Notes: generated by a model not told the origin, from the sequence alone. A DNA stretch of 64,000 nt from Caldilineaceae bacterium (GCA_019637645.1 JAHBVH010000008.1:80940-144939), one strand, 5' to 3'; counted from the first letter of the stretch, positions 1 to 9,625 are shown. Numbers and translations: made by a program.

Positions 1-1
1 C

Positions 2-637
2 GCTTTTGATCCAACGGGCTGTAACAGTGTGGTCGCCGTCATCACCAATCAGCAGCAGACCTCTGGTAATCCCACTAGTTGCTCGTTACACAACTACAGT
101 CTAACCGTGCGTGAGGTCGTACAGGTCAACAGTAGCGTCAGCCAGACGAATATGAATGCGAGCTATAACGCCGCTGTACAGAGTTGTGCCGCCAACGACA
201 CTTCTTCCCCCATTCACACCATCGCCCCAACCTTGCGCAACAACGCGGCCACGACCTTCGCCGATCTTTACTTCCGGGTAAAACAGCTTGAATATGTCGA
301 TGATCAAGATGACAAGCAACCCAGCCTCTGTAATGCGACGACTGTTGTGGATGGCGGTCGCGTCCATTCGATCCTCAGTGTCCCCAATGCGAGTTTACCC
401 GGCAGTGACAACCAATACAACCCGAACGATGAGCTTGTCACGACCTTCCAAGTTGGTCTACCCGTCCGCGCCCGGTATCGCATCTTCGTTGATCTCTACC
501 ACACGGTCGCGACGACTGCCCAAAATGGTTCGGCAACCGACGTTGAAACCTACCTGGGCAGCTTTACCTATGAATTCGACGAGAACGGCCAACTCGTAAC
601 ACCACAGACAAAGATCTTCTTGCCTTTGGTCAAATAA
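2..637 (+). CDS. 3' part of a secreted protein gene of unknown function
   Basis: The frame is open from the left edge with no stop, so the start lies outside the window and 211 residues remain. A GTG at 29 could act as an internal start but has no ribosome binding site. The protein is rich in Asn, Thr, Ser and Val, which fits a beta-rich extracellular domain. It ends in a short tail, KIFLPLVK, after a low-charge stretch. The giant secreted protein at 2989-8904 ends in a similar aromatic/hydrophobic-Pro-basic tail. I do not recognise the family. Two isolated Cys pairs are visible in the first third. The gene is followed directly by a palindromic repeat element. Confidence 0.6.
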   Translation, partial: AFDPTGCNSVVAVITNQQQTSGNPTSCSLHNYSLTVREVVQVNSSVSQTNMNASYNAAVQSCAANDTSSPIHTIAPTLRNNAATTFADLYFRVKQLEYVDDQDDKQPSLCNATTVVDGGRVHSILSVPNASLPGSDNQYNPNDELVTTFQVGLPVRARYRIFVDLYHTVATTAQNGSATDVETYLGSFTYEFDENGQLVTPQTKIFLPLVK

Positions 638-644
638 AAATTGA

Positions 645-720
645 AGTTACGCAGTTGATCCGCGTGACCAGAGACCTGACAGGTTGCCAAACCTGTCAGG
701 TCTAGCCCAAGTGCGTAACT
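645..720. repeat. ~76-bp palindromic element with 9-bp inverted termini
   Basis: The element starts with AGTTACGCA (645-653) and ends with its exact inverse complement TGCGTAACT (712-720). Inside it lies a perfect 14-bp inverted repeat, AGACCTGACAGGTT (672-685) and AACCTGTCAGGTCT (689-702), with a 3-nt loop. Related copies are at 9564-9612, 51580-51638, 53114-53171, 57089-57196 and 61395-61468. It carries no gene. Confidence 0.8.
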
Positions 721-723
721 CCT

Positions 724-764
724 AAAAAAATAAGCCGTGCTGCGGAATCCCGCAGCACGGCTTA
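724..764 (-). terminator. Intrinsic terminator of the SDR/Gfo-Idh-MocA operon
   Basis: There is a perfect 15-bp stem (731-745 with 750-764) and a 4-nt loop. On the minus strand it is followed at once by seven T (724-730). It lies 31 nt beyond the stop of the SDR gene. Confidence 0.9.
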
Positions 765-794
765 GCCAAATCGGTCTTGGCAAGGCGCAAGCCT

Positions 795-1565
795 TTAGAC
801 CGCGGTAAAACCACCATCCACACAAAGGACCTGGCCGGTGACCATCCGCGCTGCCGGTGAGGCAAGATAGATGACCGCGCCCGCGATCTCTTCTGGCTCG
901 GCCAAGCGACCCATGGGCACCTTTTCTAAATTCTTGGCAAAGGCCGGGTTTTTGACCGCGGCCTCCAACATGGGCGTTCGGGTAAAGGTGGGGGCGACGG
1001 CGTTGATCGTAATCTTGTATTGCGCCCATTCGCCCGCGAGCGAGCGCGTAAATTGCCCAACCGCCCCCTTCGACGCGGCATAGGGCGTGCGCAGCGGCCC
1101 ACCAACCACACCGACCTGCGAACTAATCGTAATGATGCTGCCCTCGGTTTGGGTTTCGATCATCTTGCGCACGACCGCCGTGGACATAAAGAACGCACCC
1201 TTGAAGTTAACATCGGAAATATAGTCAAACTCTTCTTCGCTATAATCCAAGGCTGGCTTGGGAGTATTATAGCCCGCATTGTTGACCAGCACATCAATAT
1301 GCCCAAACGCGGCCATGGTGTTATCGACAAAGGCATTGATGCTCTCCACTTTGGCGACATCCAAGGCCCACGTCTCGACCCGCCGCCCCATGGCCCGACA
1401 GGCCGCCGCCACCTCTTCACAATCGGCGACGTTGCGGTTGCCCAGCGCTAGATCCGCGCCCCATTCCGCGGCAGCCAGGGCAATTGCCTTGCCAATCCCC
1501 TTGCTGGCACCGGTGACGATCATCACTTTGCCCGTTAAATCAAAATTTACAAATTTGCCCATCAT
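795..1565 (-). CDS. SDR family NAD(P)-dependent oxidoreductase
   Basis: This is a classical short-chain dehydrogenase/reductase of 256 aa, the usual length. The nucleotide-binding motif TGASKGIG is at residues 18-25, NNAG at 95-98, the catalytic Ser at about 148-149, and YAASK at 162-166 gives the Tyr-Lys pair. The C-terminal end, VTGQVLCVDGGF, is typical of the FabG/glucose dehydrogenase-like subgroup. The substrate cannot be read from the sequence. Two adjacent ATG codons start the frame; the second (MGKF) also fits the upstream AGGGAGG. It is the second gene of an operon, 15 nt behind a Gfo/Idh/MocA oxidoreductase, which suggests stepwise oxidation or reduction of a sugar or polyol. Confidence 0.92.
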   Translation of the reverse strand: MMGKFVNFDLTGKVMIVTGASKGIGKAIALAAAEWGADLALGNRNVADCEEVAAACRAMGRRVETWALDVAKVESINAFVDNTMAAFGHIDVLVNNAGYNTPKPALDYSEEEFDYISDVNFKGAFFMSTAVVRKMIETQTEGSIITISSQVGVVGGPLRTPYAASKGAVGQFTRSLAGEWAQYKITINAVAPTFTRTPMLEAAVKNPAFAKNLEKVPMGRLAEPEEIAGAVIYLASPAARMVTGQVLCVDGGFTAV

Positions 1566-1580
1566 TGCCTCCCTCTCTGC

Positions 1581-2627
1581 TCAGCCTTGCGTTTTTTCGA
1601 CTTGGACAACGGTCTTGCTCTCCGCTGCCTGGTAGATGGCGTCGATGACGGCCATCGTCCCTAAATTATCGCGCCCCGAAGTAATCGGCTCCGTCCCGTC
1701 CTGAATACAATCGAGGAAGTGGCGCACCTCGGCGACCACCGAATCGACATAAGGATAGGCCGGAATTTCTAATTTGGTCAGGCCACCGCTGTATTCGGGG
1801 ATCTCTGTGCTATAAATGTGCCAGCCTAGCACATTGTGGATGATCCCATGTTCACCGTAGAAGATCGTTAGTTCGCCGGTGGTGGTTGGAATGGGGGTTT
1901 TGTGCGCGGCAAAGAGATAAAAAGCTTCGCCGATAATCCCGCTTTCAAAGGTCATCAGTAGGGCGGCAATATCTTCATTGCCCCCTGGTTTATAATTCAG
2001 GTTCAAACCTGTGTAGCCATTAAAGGCCGAGACTTCTTGGATCTCGCCAAAGAAATGGCGCATAAGATCGATCTTATGGACCGCGGTTTGCGCCACCATG
2101 CCGCCCCCCGATTTGCCCTTATCAAAGATCCAGCTATCAGGTGGATACATATATTTCACAAACTGATTACAATCAAAGCGCAGCGCGACAATGCGGCCAA
2201 TGGCATTACGGTCGAGAAGCTCTTTTATCTTGACATGTTCTGGCTGAAAGCGTTGATTTTGGCCGACCATCAGCACGGTACCCGCCTCTTGGGCCGCTGC
2301 AACCATCTGCTTGCACTCGGCCAAATTCATGGCCATTGGCTTTTCAACCAATACATGCTTGCCAGCCTTGGCCGCGGCCAAGGCGATCTCGGCGTGTTGA
2401 TAAGGCGGCAGACAAATGGAAATCGCATCCACATCGGCGCGCTCAACCACCGCTTGCCACCGATTGGTGGCCGTTGCGCCAAAGTCCTGCGCCATGCTCT
2501 GGGCCAGCTCTAGACTATATTCGTCACAAAAGGCGACGACCTGGGCAATGTCGGCGGCGGCTTTATAGCCCTGTACATGCAGGCGCGCAATCTTGCCACA
2601 GCCCAAAATCCCAACCCGAATCCCCAT
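1581..2627 (-). CDS. Gfo/Idh/MocA family oxidoreductase
   Basis: The 348-residue protein has an N-terminal Rossmann fold with the dinucleotide motif GCGKIA (residues 9-14) and the EKP motif (95-97), whose Lys is part of the active site in this family. The C-terminal half contains the KIDLMRHFFGEIQEV helix/strand typical of the family's substrate domain. Members oxidise or reduce sugars, inositols and related polyols with NAD(P). An AAGGAGC ribosome binding site precedes the ATG. It is first in a two-gene operon with the SDR at 795-1565. The exact substrate is unknown. Confidence 0.92.
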   Translation of the reverse strand: MGIRVGILGCGKIARLHVQGYKAAADIAQVVAFCDEYSLELAQSMAQDFGATATNRWQAVVERADVDAISICLPPYQHAEIALAAAKAGKHVLVEKPMAMNLAECKQMVAAAQEAGTVLMVGQNQRFQPEHVKIKELLDRNAIGRIVALRFDCNQFVKYMYPPDSWIFDKGKSGGGMVAQTAVHKIDLMRHFFGEIQEVSAFNGYTGLNLNYKPGGNEDIAALLMTFESGIIGEAFYLFAAHKTPIPTTTGELTIFYGEHGIIHNVLGWHIYSTEIPEYSGGLTKLEIPAYPYVDSVVAEVRHFLDCIQDGTEPITSGRDNLGTMAVIDAIYQAAESKTVVQVEKTQG

Positions 2628-2988
2628 AAAAGCTCCTTCAGCTTACGATGGATAACTTCATTGCTTGTCGGACTGATGCACAGCGGCTGCTCTGTCACCA
2701 AAGCACTGCCAAGTTCTGCAAACCTGACAGCGCTAGCTCTGCGTAAGTCCTAACTTTGTGTAGATGAGTGGCAGTAATAGTAGTAGGGTATCATGTTTTC
2801 TGGCTGCTGTCCAAGCTTGCTTTTCACCAGGGTGTATTTCACCAAGGGTATATTTCACCTTTGGGTGGACCAGGGCTGTTGCGCGCCAAAGAAAAACCGC
2901 TTGCTTCACGGTTGCACTAAGCGCAGCCGTGAAGCAAGCGGTTTTGAGCGGAGCCATGCCTAGCAACCTAGGCGTGGGGTAGCGGTTA
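2628..2988. other. Intergenic region with a repeat remnant and a strong hairpin
   Basis: This 361-bp gap separates the Gfo/Idh/MocA gene from the end of the giant secreted protein gene. At 2718-2755 it holds a fragment of the palindromic repeat family (AAACCTGACAGCGC followed by CTGCGTAAGT). The hairpin at 2893-2945 is listed separately. No gene is supported here. Confidence 0.6.
2893..2945 (-). terminator. Strong hairpin, likely terminator of the giant secreted protein gene
   Basis: Perfect 19-bp arms (2893-2911 and 2927-2945) enclose a 15-nt loop, 44 nt beyond the stop at 2989. On the minus strand the hairpin ends in TTTTT followed by CTTT, consistent with an intrinsic terminator. Confidence 0.8.
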
Positions 2989-5900
2989 CTAGCGCGCCAT
3001 AAAGGGGAACCACCAGTGGTAGGGCGGGGTTGTGCCAAACCAGCTGAACTGAGTCAAATGGGCGACCAAGTAGGTCACCGTATTGGCCTCGAGGTCGCGG
3101 CCTACTTCCGTCAAGCCACTTTGCTCCCAACTTTGGGTATCCGTATCCCAGTAATAAAGCACGAGGCTCGCTTCCTCAATCTCTTCCAACAGCGCTTCGT
3201 CATATTGGAGCGTCAACCGGATCGGCTCACCGAAGACAAAGTTCTCCAGATTGAGATCGTTTAAGAACGCTTCCAAAGTAAAGATGTTGCCCGCAAACTG
3301 GAGACTATTGGGAGGCGTCATCACCTCTGCTGTTGGCGTGAGAATTTCGGTATAGAGCAGATAGAAAATGTCGCGTTCATTCAACACACCCGTGTAGGTG
3401 TTCGGTGGCAATTGGAGTTCCATGGTGAAGAGCGGTGTTGTCCCCTTGAGGGCATTCGTCAGTGTATGGGTAGAGCCAGCTTGGTTATCCTGCAACAACA
3501 CATCGCCTGCTTGTTCGGATTTCGCCAACGCAATGACCGGAATACTGACGAGAATTTCTGTAGTGGCACCGTTCGCATCGACCACAGTCACCGTAAAGGT
3601 GTCTAGCCCCACAAAGTCGCTCACCGGTGTATAGGTAAAGCTACCATCTGGGTTCAACACCACGGTTCCCTGCGCGGGAGCGACGGCAAGCGCTGCTGTC
3701 CAGCTATCGCCATCCGCATCCGCCACTTTACTGGCAATCGTACCGGCAATGGGCTGATTTTGTAGGGTAGATAGCGCCGTATTCACGACACTAGGTGGCC
3801 GATTGACCACCACTTGATAGCTCTGGGTTGCGCCACTTTCGGCAGTCACTACCACATCGACCACCAAATGGCTACCCGTTGGCAGCGCAAAGGCCGCCGA
3901 TGGGCTCCCCGAAGCGACCGCCACCCCATTGACTGTAACGGTTGCCGTTGGATCCGCCGTGGTTGGCGTGATCGTCACTTCTGTGAGATTGGCCGCAACC
4001 TGCCCAACATAGGCCGTCGTGTTCGGCGCAAAGCTGGGGGCGAGGCTACCATTGCTGACCGCCAAAGCACTCAAGAGCGCATTGCTAGAAGGCGCACGGG
4101 TCACCGTGGTCGTATAGGTTTGCGTACTCCCATCTTGGGCCGTCACAATGACTTCAATCACATTGTTGCCCACCGCCAACGGACAGGCCGCCGGCGTGCC
4201 TGGACAGGCCAACGGTGTGCCACCGGGCGGCGTGACCCGAATGGCCGTCGTTGCATGGCTTTCATTAACCGTCGGAATCACATTGACACTGCTCATCCCA
4301 TTGTCAACGTTCGTGGCGTAGTTCGTGATTTGGCTGTCAAAGGGCGGCGCAAGCGTCGCCCCATCCAGGCGCAGCTCAACCAGCGTTGCATCATCCGACA
4401 GCCGGGTGACGACCGCGGTGTAGGTGCGCGTGCTTCCATCTTGAGCCGTCACGGTGACGGCAATCACATTCTCACCGATGACCAAAGGACAGATCAACGG
4501 CGCACCGGTACAGGTCATCGGCGTCCCACCAGGTGGCGTTACGGTGACCAGCGTCGTGGCATTCGCCTCGCTCACCGTCGGTGTTACGCCTAGATTATTC
4601 ACTATGCTACTAACCGTTGCCAAGTATTCCCTGATGGCACTGTCAAACTCAGGGCTCAACGTCCCATGGCTGATCGCTAGATCGATTAGCGATGCATCCG
4701 ACGAACGTTCGCGGGTCACCGTGACCGTGTACTGAGTGACCGTCCCATCTTCGGCGGTTACAGTTACGGCAATCACATTCTCACCCACTTCTAGCGGACA
4801 ATCGAGTGGGTCCCCTGTACAAGTGACTACGTTACCACCGGCCAACGTCACCGTGACCACGGTGGTCGCATTCGGTTCGTTGACGGTTGGGGTAATGGCT
4901 ACACTGGTCACCACATTGGTCACCGTCGCCGTATAACTGATCGTACCGCTCGCAAAGGCTGGGCTTAACGTACCTGGATAAATCGCCAAATCGCGTAAGG
5001 TCGCGTCGTCCGATGGCTCGCGGGTGATGGTGATGGTGTAGGTTTCGCTGGTAGTACCATCTTCCGCCGTCACCGTGACCACGATGACATTCTCGCCGAC
5101 TTCTAACGGACAATCGAGCGGGTTGCCGGTACAAGCGACCACGCTACCACCGGCCAACGTCACCGTGACCACCGCGCTCGCATTCGGCTCGTTGACGGTT
5201 GGCGTGATCGCCACGCTGGTCACTACATTGGTCACCGTCGCCGTATAGCCCAGGGTGCCGCTATCAAAGACGGGGCTCAACTCGGCAGGATAGACCGCCA
5301 AAGCGCTCAGTGTTGCATCAGCGGACGGCTCACGGGTTAGGGTGATAGTGTAGGTCGCAATGGTGGTACCATCTTCCGCCGTCACCGTGACCACGATGAC
5401 ATTCTCGCCGACCTCCAACGGGCAGTCGAGCGGGTTACCGGTACAGGCGACGGAACTACCGCCGGCCAACGTCACCGTGACGACTGCGGTCGCATTCGGT
5501 TCATTGACGGTTGGCGTGATCGCAATGCTGGTCACCACATTGGTCACCGTCGCCGTATAGCCCAGGGTGCCGCTATCAAAGACAGGACTCAACGTGCCTG
5601 GGTAGATCGCCAAAGTGCTCAACGTCGCATCATCGGACGGCTCGCGGGTGACCGTGACGGTATAGGTGGCGATGGTGGTGCCATCTTCGGCGGTGACGGT
5701 GACCACGATGACATTCTCGCCGACTTCCAACGGACAGTCGAGCGGGTTGCCGGTACAGGTGACGGAACTGCCACCCGCCAGCGTCACGGTGACCACCGCG
5801 GTCGCATTCGGTTCATTGACGGTTGGCGTGATCGCCATGCTGGTCACCACATTGGTCACCGTCGCGGTGTAGCTGATCGTGCCACTGTCAAAGACGGGGC

Positions 5901-8900
5901 TTAACTCGGCAGGATAGACTGCCAAAGCGCTCAGTGTTGCATCATCGGACGGCTCACGCGTGACTGTGACGGTATAGCTCTGGACTGTGCCATCTTCCGC
6001 CGTCACCGTGACCACGATAATGTTCGCACCGACCTCCAGCGGGCAGTCGAGCGGGTCCCCGGTACAAGCGACCTCGCCACCACCGGCTAACGTCACCGTG
6101 ACGACCGCGGTCGCATTCGGTTCGTTGACGGTTGGCGTAATCGCCACGCTGGTTACTACATTGGTCACCACTGCGGTGTAGCTGCTGGTGCCGCTATCAA
6201 AGGCGGGACTCAACGTGCCTGGGTAAATCGCCAGATCACTCAGGGTCGCATCATCAGACGGCGCGCGGGTGACCGTGACGGTATAGGTTTCAATGGTGCT
6301 ACCATCTTGTGCGGTGACGGTGACCACGATGACATTCGCACCGACCTCCAGCGGGCAGTCGAGCGGGTCCCCGGTACAAGTCACGACATCGCCTCCTGCC
6401 TTTGTCACCGTGACGACGAAGGTGGCATAGGGTTCGCTGACGGTCGGCGTAATGGCTACGCTGCTTATTACATTGGTCACGCTCGCGGTGTAGCTCACCG
6501 TGCCGCTCGCAAAGGTTGGGCTTAGTGTCCCTTCACTTAGCTCCAAATCGCTCAAGGTGGCATCGGTCGCGGCTGGCTGCCGTGTTACCACCACCGTATA
6601 CGTCTGCACCGTTGATCCATCTTCGGCTGTCACCGTAACTTCGATGGTATTCTCACCGACTTCCAGCGGACAGTCGAGCGGATCGCCCGTACAGACAACA
6701 GGGCTGCCACCGGACGGTGTTACCGTGACGACATACGTTGCCGCAACACCACTAAGGGTCGGCGTGACAGCAACGCTAGGATAGGCATAATTTACGGTTG
6801 CGGTGTAGCTGGTCGTGCCACTGTCGAAGGTGGGGCTCAGTTCCCCTTCACTCAGTTCGAGATCGATCAACGTGGCATCATTAGAAATGTAGCGCGTGAC
6901 GGTGGTTGTGTAGCTCTTGGTCGCAATGCCATCTTCAGCCAAGACGGTGACCACAATCACATTCGCACCGACGGCCAACGGACAATCGGGGGGATTTCCC
7001 GTACAAGTCACCGGCGGCCCACTCGGGGGGGTGACGGTCACCACGGCAGTCGCATAGGGGTGACTGAGCGTGGGTGTGATGTTGACACTTGCCACATTGG
7101 TGACATCGGCGGTATAGGTGAGCGTACTGCTGATAAAGGCGGGGGCTAGCGTGCCTGTACTCAGGGCGAGATCGATGAGATTGGCATCATCCGCGGGGGC
7201 GAGCCGCGTCGCGGCGATGGTATAGGCCAGGGTGCCGCCATCTTGGGCCGTCACTGTGACCGAAATCAGGTTGCTCCCTTCGACCAAGGGACAGTTAAAG
7301 GGATCACCAGTACAGATCAGGGGGACTCCCCCAGACGGCGTAACCGTAACACTGATCGTGGCCCCTGTCGTAGCGGTCACCGCCGCGGTAATGGTGAGGG
7401 TATCTACACCGTGCGGGACAGTTGTGCTGTAGGTGGTCGTCGTGGTGTTGACGGTTGTCGTCAAAGTGAAGGTCGGCGTCAGCTCACCGCCCTCTACGGT
7501 GAGTTCGGTTAGGACAGGCACGCGCGCCTTCACGGGGCAAGGAAAATTGTTCGGGAGCCCCGTGCGCGAACCGCGTCCACCCGTAAATTCAAAGGCTTTT
7601 TGGCGGTAGGTTGCGCCTGTACCTAAGATATTGGGGTATTCAATTACATCGAGCCAGTTAACCTGACCGTGATAGGTTTGGGCTTGTGCCACATAGAGAC
7701 GCCCATCAGGCCCCGTCTCAATCTGCCCTAAATTCGTCGAACCATCAGGGGAGGATTTGATAAATAGCGTTGCTGAGCTTTGTATTGCACTAATCGTCGG
7801 CTGGGTCAGATCATACTGCGTGACACCCGAGCCGAGGCTCGAAATATACAGAACTTTTGAATTAGGCGAGGTTTCTGCGCTATAGGGGCTCCATGCCGGT
7901 AGTTCGCGTTTGTTGCTGAGAACGCCTGTTGCTTTATCAAAATCGATAATAAAGACAACATTACTGAAATAGGCGTTCACAAATAACTGATTGCCATCGG
8001 TTGAAAAATCCATACCCCCACCACCTGAATTGCTGGTGCCGCCTAAGTTATAGACGGTTGGCGTGAGAATACCAGCAGCCGTAACCTGATAGACAAACAG
8101 GTCTGCCGTATCGTGCTTGGCGGTCACCACCCAATAGTCGGTGCCATTGGCATGGCGCGCCGCGGTTACTTTTTCGGATTGGCCTTGATCGCCCCCCGGC
8201 AATTCTTGATTTTTCAGGACAATATTGCCCAACCCGCTATCCAGAGTCATATCCAATGTGCTATAGCGATTGGGGTAGCTAGGGCCGTAGGCCGTAAAAA
8301 TATAGTATAAATTCCCATCTGCCGGGTCGGGCACAACAATACCTGACTGCGCCGAAGAGGTATCCCCGCCCAAGGCCCCCGAATTGGGCATCAAGCTGTT
8401 GTTGCGATTCCAAATGTTGACACCATTGGAATAAAAGAGCAGATTCCCATCGACATCAGCCATGGAGAAGACGCCTTCGTCATTATTCATGGCCGAGGTC
8501 GTAATTTCAATTGGATCACCAGAGGGGGTATCGAAATCCAACGCGGCATTACCAAAATACCACTTGGTAAAAAACTTCCCGCCTTCCGTACAAATATCAA
8601 TCGGTGCTGCGCTCGGCGCGAAAAGGGCACTTTGCATTGCGTCAGGCTTGAGGCGATAGTCTGGCTCGGTCGCTGCTTGTGGTTGCAAGAGCGTTGGCGA
8701 TGACGCTGCTGCAACTGGCCGGGCCTGGGTGGTCAAAGCGACACTTGCCAAGCTGACGCCAAGCAGCAAAGCCAATAGCAAAACGACGCGCAACCCGAGA
8801 AAAGCGCGGCTGCGTTGGCGCTGCCATGAGCGAGGCGACAAAGCTGGTCTCTTCGCTCTACGATCATCACTAGTTTTCATTTTTGTAAGAACGGGAAAAT

Positions 8901-8904
8901 GCAT
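2989..8904 (-). CDS. Giant secreted protein with twelve cadherin-like beta-sandwich repeats
   Basis: The protein is 1971 aa. A long basic N-terminus leads into a hydrophobic stretch (about residues 36-60, then ALTTQARPVAA), read as a signal peptide. Residues ~100-460 look like a beta-propeller (WYFGNAALDF, GNLYYIF, GGGGMDFSTDG). From ~464 to ~1698 come twelve repeats of about 103 aa, each opening with DATLxxLxxxxGxLSPxF and carrying a CTGxPxxCPLxxGxN loop and an xxYTxxVTR end. This matches the cadherin-like beta-sandwich family (PF12733 type). A cadherin/VCBS-like domain follows (~1700-1790), then a C-terminal domain ending HWWFPFMAR. AAAGGA lies 6 nt before the ATG. The central repeats are near-identical at DNA level (~309-bp period, 4740-6180). 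An adhesin or surface protein is likely; the partner is unknown. Confidence 0.85.
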   Translation of the reverse strand: MHFPVLTKMKTSDDRRAKRPALSPRSWQRQRSRAFLGLRVVLLLALLLGVSLASVALTTQARPVAAASSPTLLQPQAATEPDYRLKPDAMQSALFAPSAAPIDICTEGGKFFTKWYFGNAALDFDTPSGDPIEITTSAMNNDEGVFSMADVDGNLLFYSNGVNIWNRNNSLMPNSGALGGDTSSAQSGIVVPDPADGNLYYIFTAYGPSYPNRYSTLDMTLDSGLGNIVLKNQELPGGDQGQSEKVTAARHANGTDYWVVTAKHDTADLFVYQVTAAGILTPTVYNLGGTSNSGGGGMDFSTDGNQLFVNAYFSNVVFIIDFDKATGVLSNKRELPAWSPYSAETSPNSKVLYISSLGSGVTQYDLTQPTISAIQSSATLFIKSSPDGSTNLGQIETGPDGRLYVAQAQTYHGQVNWLDVIEYPNILGTGATYRQKAFEFTGGRGSRTGLPNNFPCPVKARVPVLTELTVEGGELTPTFTLTTTVNTTTTTYSTTVPHGVDTLTITAAVTATTGATISVTVTPSGGVPLICTGDPFNCPLVEGSNLISVTVTAQDGGTLAYTIAATRLAPADDANLIDLALSTGTLAPAFISSTLTYTADVTNVASVNITPTLSHPYATAVVTVTPPSGPPVTCTGNPPDCPLAVGANVIVVTVLAEDGIATKSYTTTVTRYISNDATLIDLELSEGELSPTFDSGTTSYTATVNYAYPSVAVTPTLSGVAATYVVTVTPSGGSPVVCTGDPLDCPLEVGENTIEVTVTAEDGSTVQTYTVVVTRQPAATDATLSDLELSEGTLSPTFASGTVSYTASVTNVISSVAITPTVSEPYATFVVTVTKAGGDVVTCTGDPLDCPLEVGANVIVVTVTAQDGSTIETYTVTVTRAPSDDATLSDLAIYPGTLSPAFDSGTSSYTAVVTNVVTSVAITPTVNEPNATAVVTVTLAGGGEVACTGDPLDCPLEVGANIIVVTVTAEDGTVQSYTVTVTREPSDDATLSALAVYPAELSPVFDSGTISYTATVTNVVTSMAITPTVNEPNATAVVTVTLAGGSSVTCTGNPLDCPLEVGENVIVVTVTAEDGTTIATYTVTVTREPSDDATLSTLAIYPGTLSPVFDSGTLGYTATVTNVVTSIAITPTVNEPNATAVVTVTLAGGSSVACTGNPLDCPLEVGENVIVVTVTAEDGTTIATYTITLTREPSADATLSALAVYPAELSPVFDSGTLGYTATVTNVVTSVAITPTVNEPNASAVVTVTLAGGSVVACTGNPLDCPLEVGENVIVVTVTAEDGTTSETYTITITREPSDDATLRDLAIYPGTLSPAFASGTISYTATVTNVVTSVAITPTVNEPNATTVVTVTLAGGNVVTCTGDPLDCPLEVGENVIAVTVTAEDGTVTQYTVTVTRERSSDASLIDLAISHGTLSPEFDSAIREYLATVSSIVNNLGVTPTVSEANATTLVTVTPPGGTPMTCTGAPLICPLVIGENVIAVTVTAQDGSTRTYTAVVTRLSDDATLVELRLDGATLAPPFDSQITNYATNVDNGMSSVNVIPTVNESHATTAIRVTPPGGTPLACPGTPAACPLAVGNNVIEVIVTAQDGSTQTYTTTVTRAPSSNALLSALAVSNGSLAPSFAPNTTAYVGQVAANLTEVTITPTTADPTATVTVNGVAVASGSPSAAFALPTGSHLVVDVVVTAESGATQSYQVVVNRPPSVVNTALSTLQNQPIAGTIASKVADADGDSWTAALAVAPAQGTVVLNPDGSFTYTPVSDFVGLDTFTVTVVDANGATTEILVSIPVIALAKSEQAGDVLLQDNQAGSTHTLTNALKGTTPLFTMELQLPPNTYTGVLNERDIFYLLYTEILTPTAEVMTPPNSLQFAGNIFTLEAFLNDLNLENFVFGEPIRLTLQYDEALLEEIEEASLVLYYWDTDTQSWEQSGLTEVGRDLEANTVTYLVAHLTQFSWFGTTPPYHWWFPFMAR

Positions 8905-9278
8905 ATGGTGTCCTTTACCAATAGCAAAACGCGTATAGACCCAACATCACATCCTTGCTGTTGAGCAAAATTAGGTTATAACGGCATCCACCTCTTGGTA
9001 GCGCAATGTAACGCAGTGTTTAGATGATGCAGTTTTCAACGGGGGACAACTTTCACGTTGGCAGAGCGGATCAAGGCATGGCCAGTCGTAAAGGTAAGGG
9101 GCATTAAAACCGTTTCCCAATCACTGATCTGCGCTAGCTTACTCTTTTGAGGATTAAGGGTTAATTAGATTAAGCTAACCGTAAGTCTAAAGCATGCACG
9201 ATATTCTATCAATACGCATATTCAAGTAGAAATTGTATTAATTAGAATCTCGGTGAGTAGAGCGCAAAGGGCTAAAAC

Positions 9279-9313
9279 AAAAGCGGTCAGGTTTAGCAAA
9301 CCTGACCGCTTTT
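9279..9313 (-). terminator. Palindromic hairpin, possible terminator of the eCIS operon
   Basis: Perfect 16-bp arms (9279-9294 and 9298-9313) have a 3-nt loop. The core GCGGTCAGGTTT/AAACCTGACCGC belongs to the window-wide palindrome family. On the minus strand the stem ends in CTTTTGTTTTAG, so it could terminate transcripts from the eCIS cluster, about 310 nt after the last stop. Confidence 0.55.
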
Positions 9314-9434
9314 GTGCAAGAGTGTAACTGATTGCTTTGTTTACAAAGTTTTTTGATAGGCTACCCGCGCCCAACAGGCCCCCCGAAAGGCCACCGGGCT
9401 AGGGAACGACCCCGGCTCAAGCCCGCTGATGAAG

Positions 9435-9558
9435 GGTAGCCATTAACTTCGGTAAAGCAGCGCTGATTTCAATCAGCGCCTGCTCGGTCAAGCTGTGCGA
9501 AAGCGCACGCGTAAGGTCTACCGGTTTAATTGCTTACCCTTCATCAGTGGGCGGTGCA
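9435..9558. repeat. Copy 1 of a ~115-bp dispersed inverted repeat
   Basis: By eye, the reverse complement of this stretch matches 19181-19294 over about 110 bp at roughly 85-90 percent. Shared blocks include AGGGTAAG, ATTAAACCGGTAGACCTTA, CACAGCTTGACCGAGCA and GCTGATTxxAATCAGC. A partial third copy is at 53062-53100. Copies 1 and 2 are inverted and bracket three eCIS genes. Confidence 0.75.
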
Positions 9559-9563
9559 TACTA

Positions 9564-9612
9564 AACCTGACAGGTTTGCCAAACCTGTCAGGTCTGGCCC
9601 AAGTGCGTAACT
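9564..9612. repeat. Palindromic element, right part with TGCGTAACT terminus
   Basis: ACCTGACAGGTTT (9565-9577), a 3-nt loop and AAACCTGTCAGGT (9581-9593) form a perfect palindrome. It is followed by CCCAAG and TGCGTAACT (9604-9612), as in the element at 645-720. The left terminus is missing; the ~115-bp repeat lies there instead. Confidence 0.75.
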
Positions 9613-9625
9613 TTATGGCAAAAAG

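Larger units (their letters stand above)
8905..9625. other. Long intergenic region filled with repeats
   Basis: This 721-bp region lies between the start of the giant secreted protein gene and the end of the eCIS cluster. Its left part (8940-9270) is AT-richer than its surroundings and may hold the promoter of the giant gene, but I cannot fix a promoter with confidence. It then contains the hairpin at 9279-9313, short inverted arms GGCTACCC (9359-9366) and GGGTAGCC (9434-9441), a ~115-bp repeat copy (9435-9558) and a palindromic element (9564-9612). No gene is supported. Confidence 0.6.

Noticed and set aside
3814..4593. Plus-strand open frames across the cadherin-like repeat gene
   Set aside because: They are antisense to a strongly repetitive real gene and repeat with the same period.
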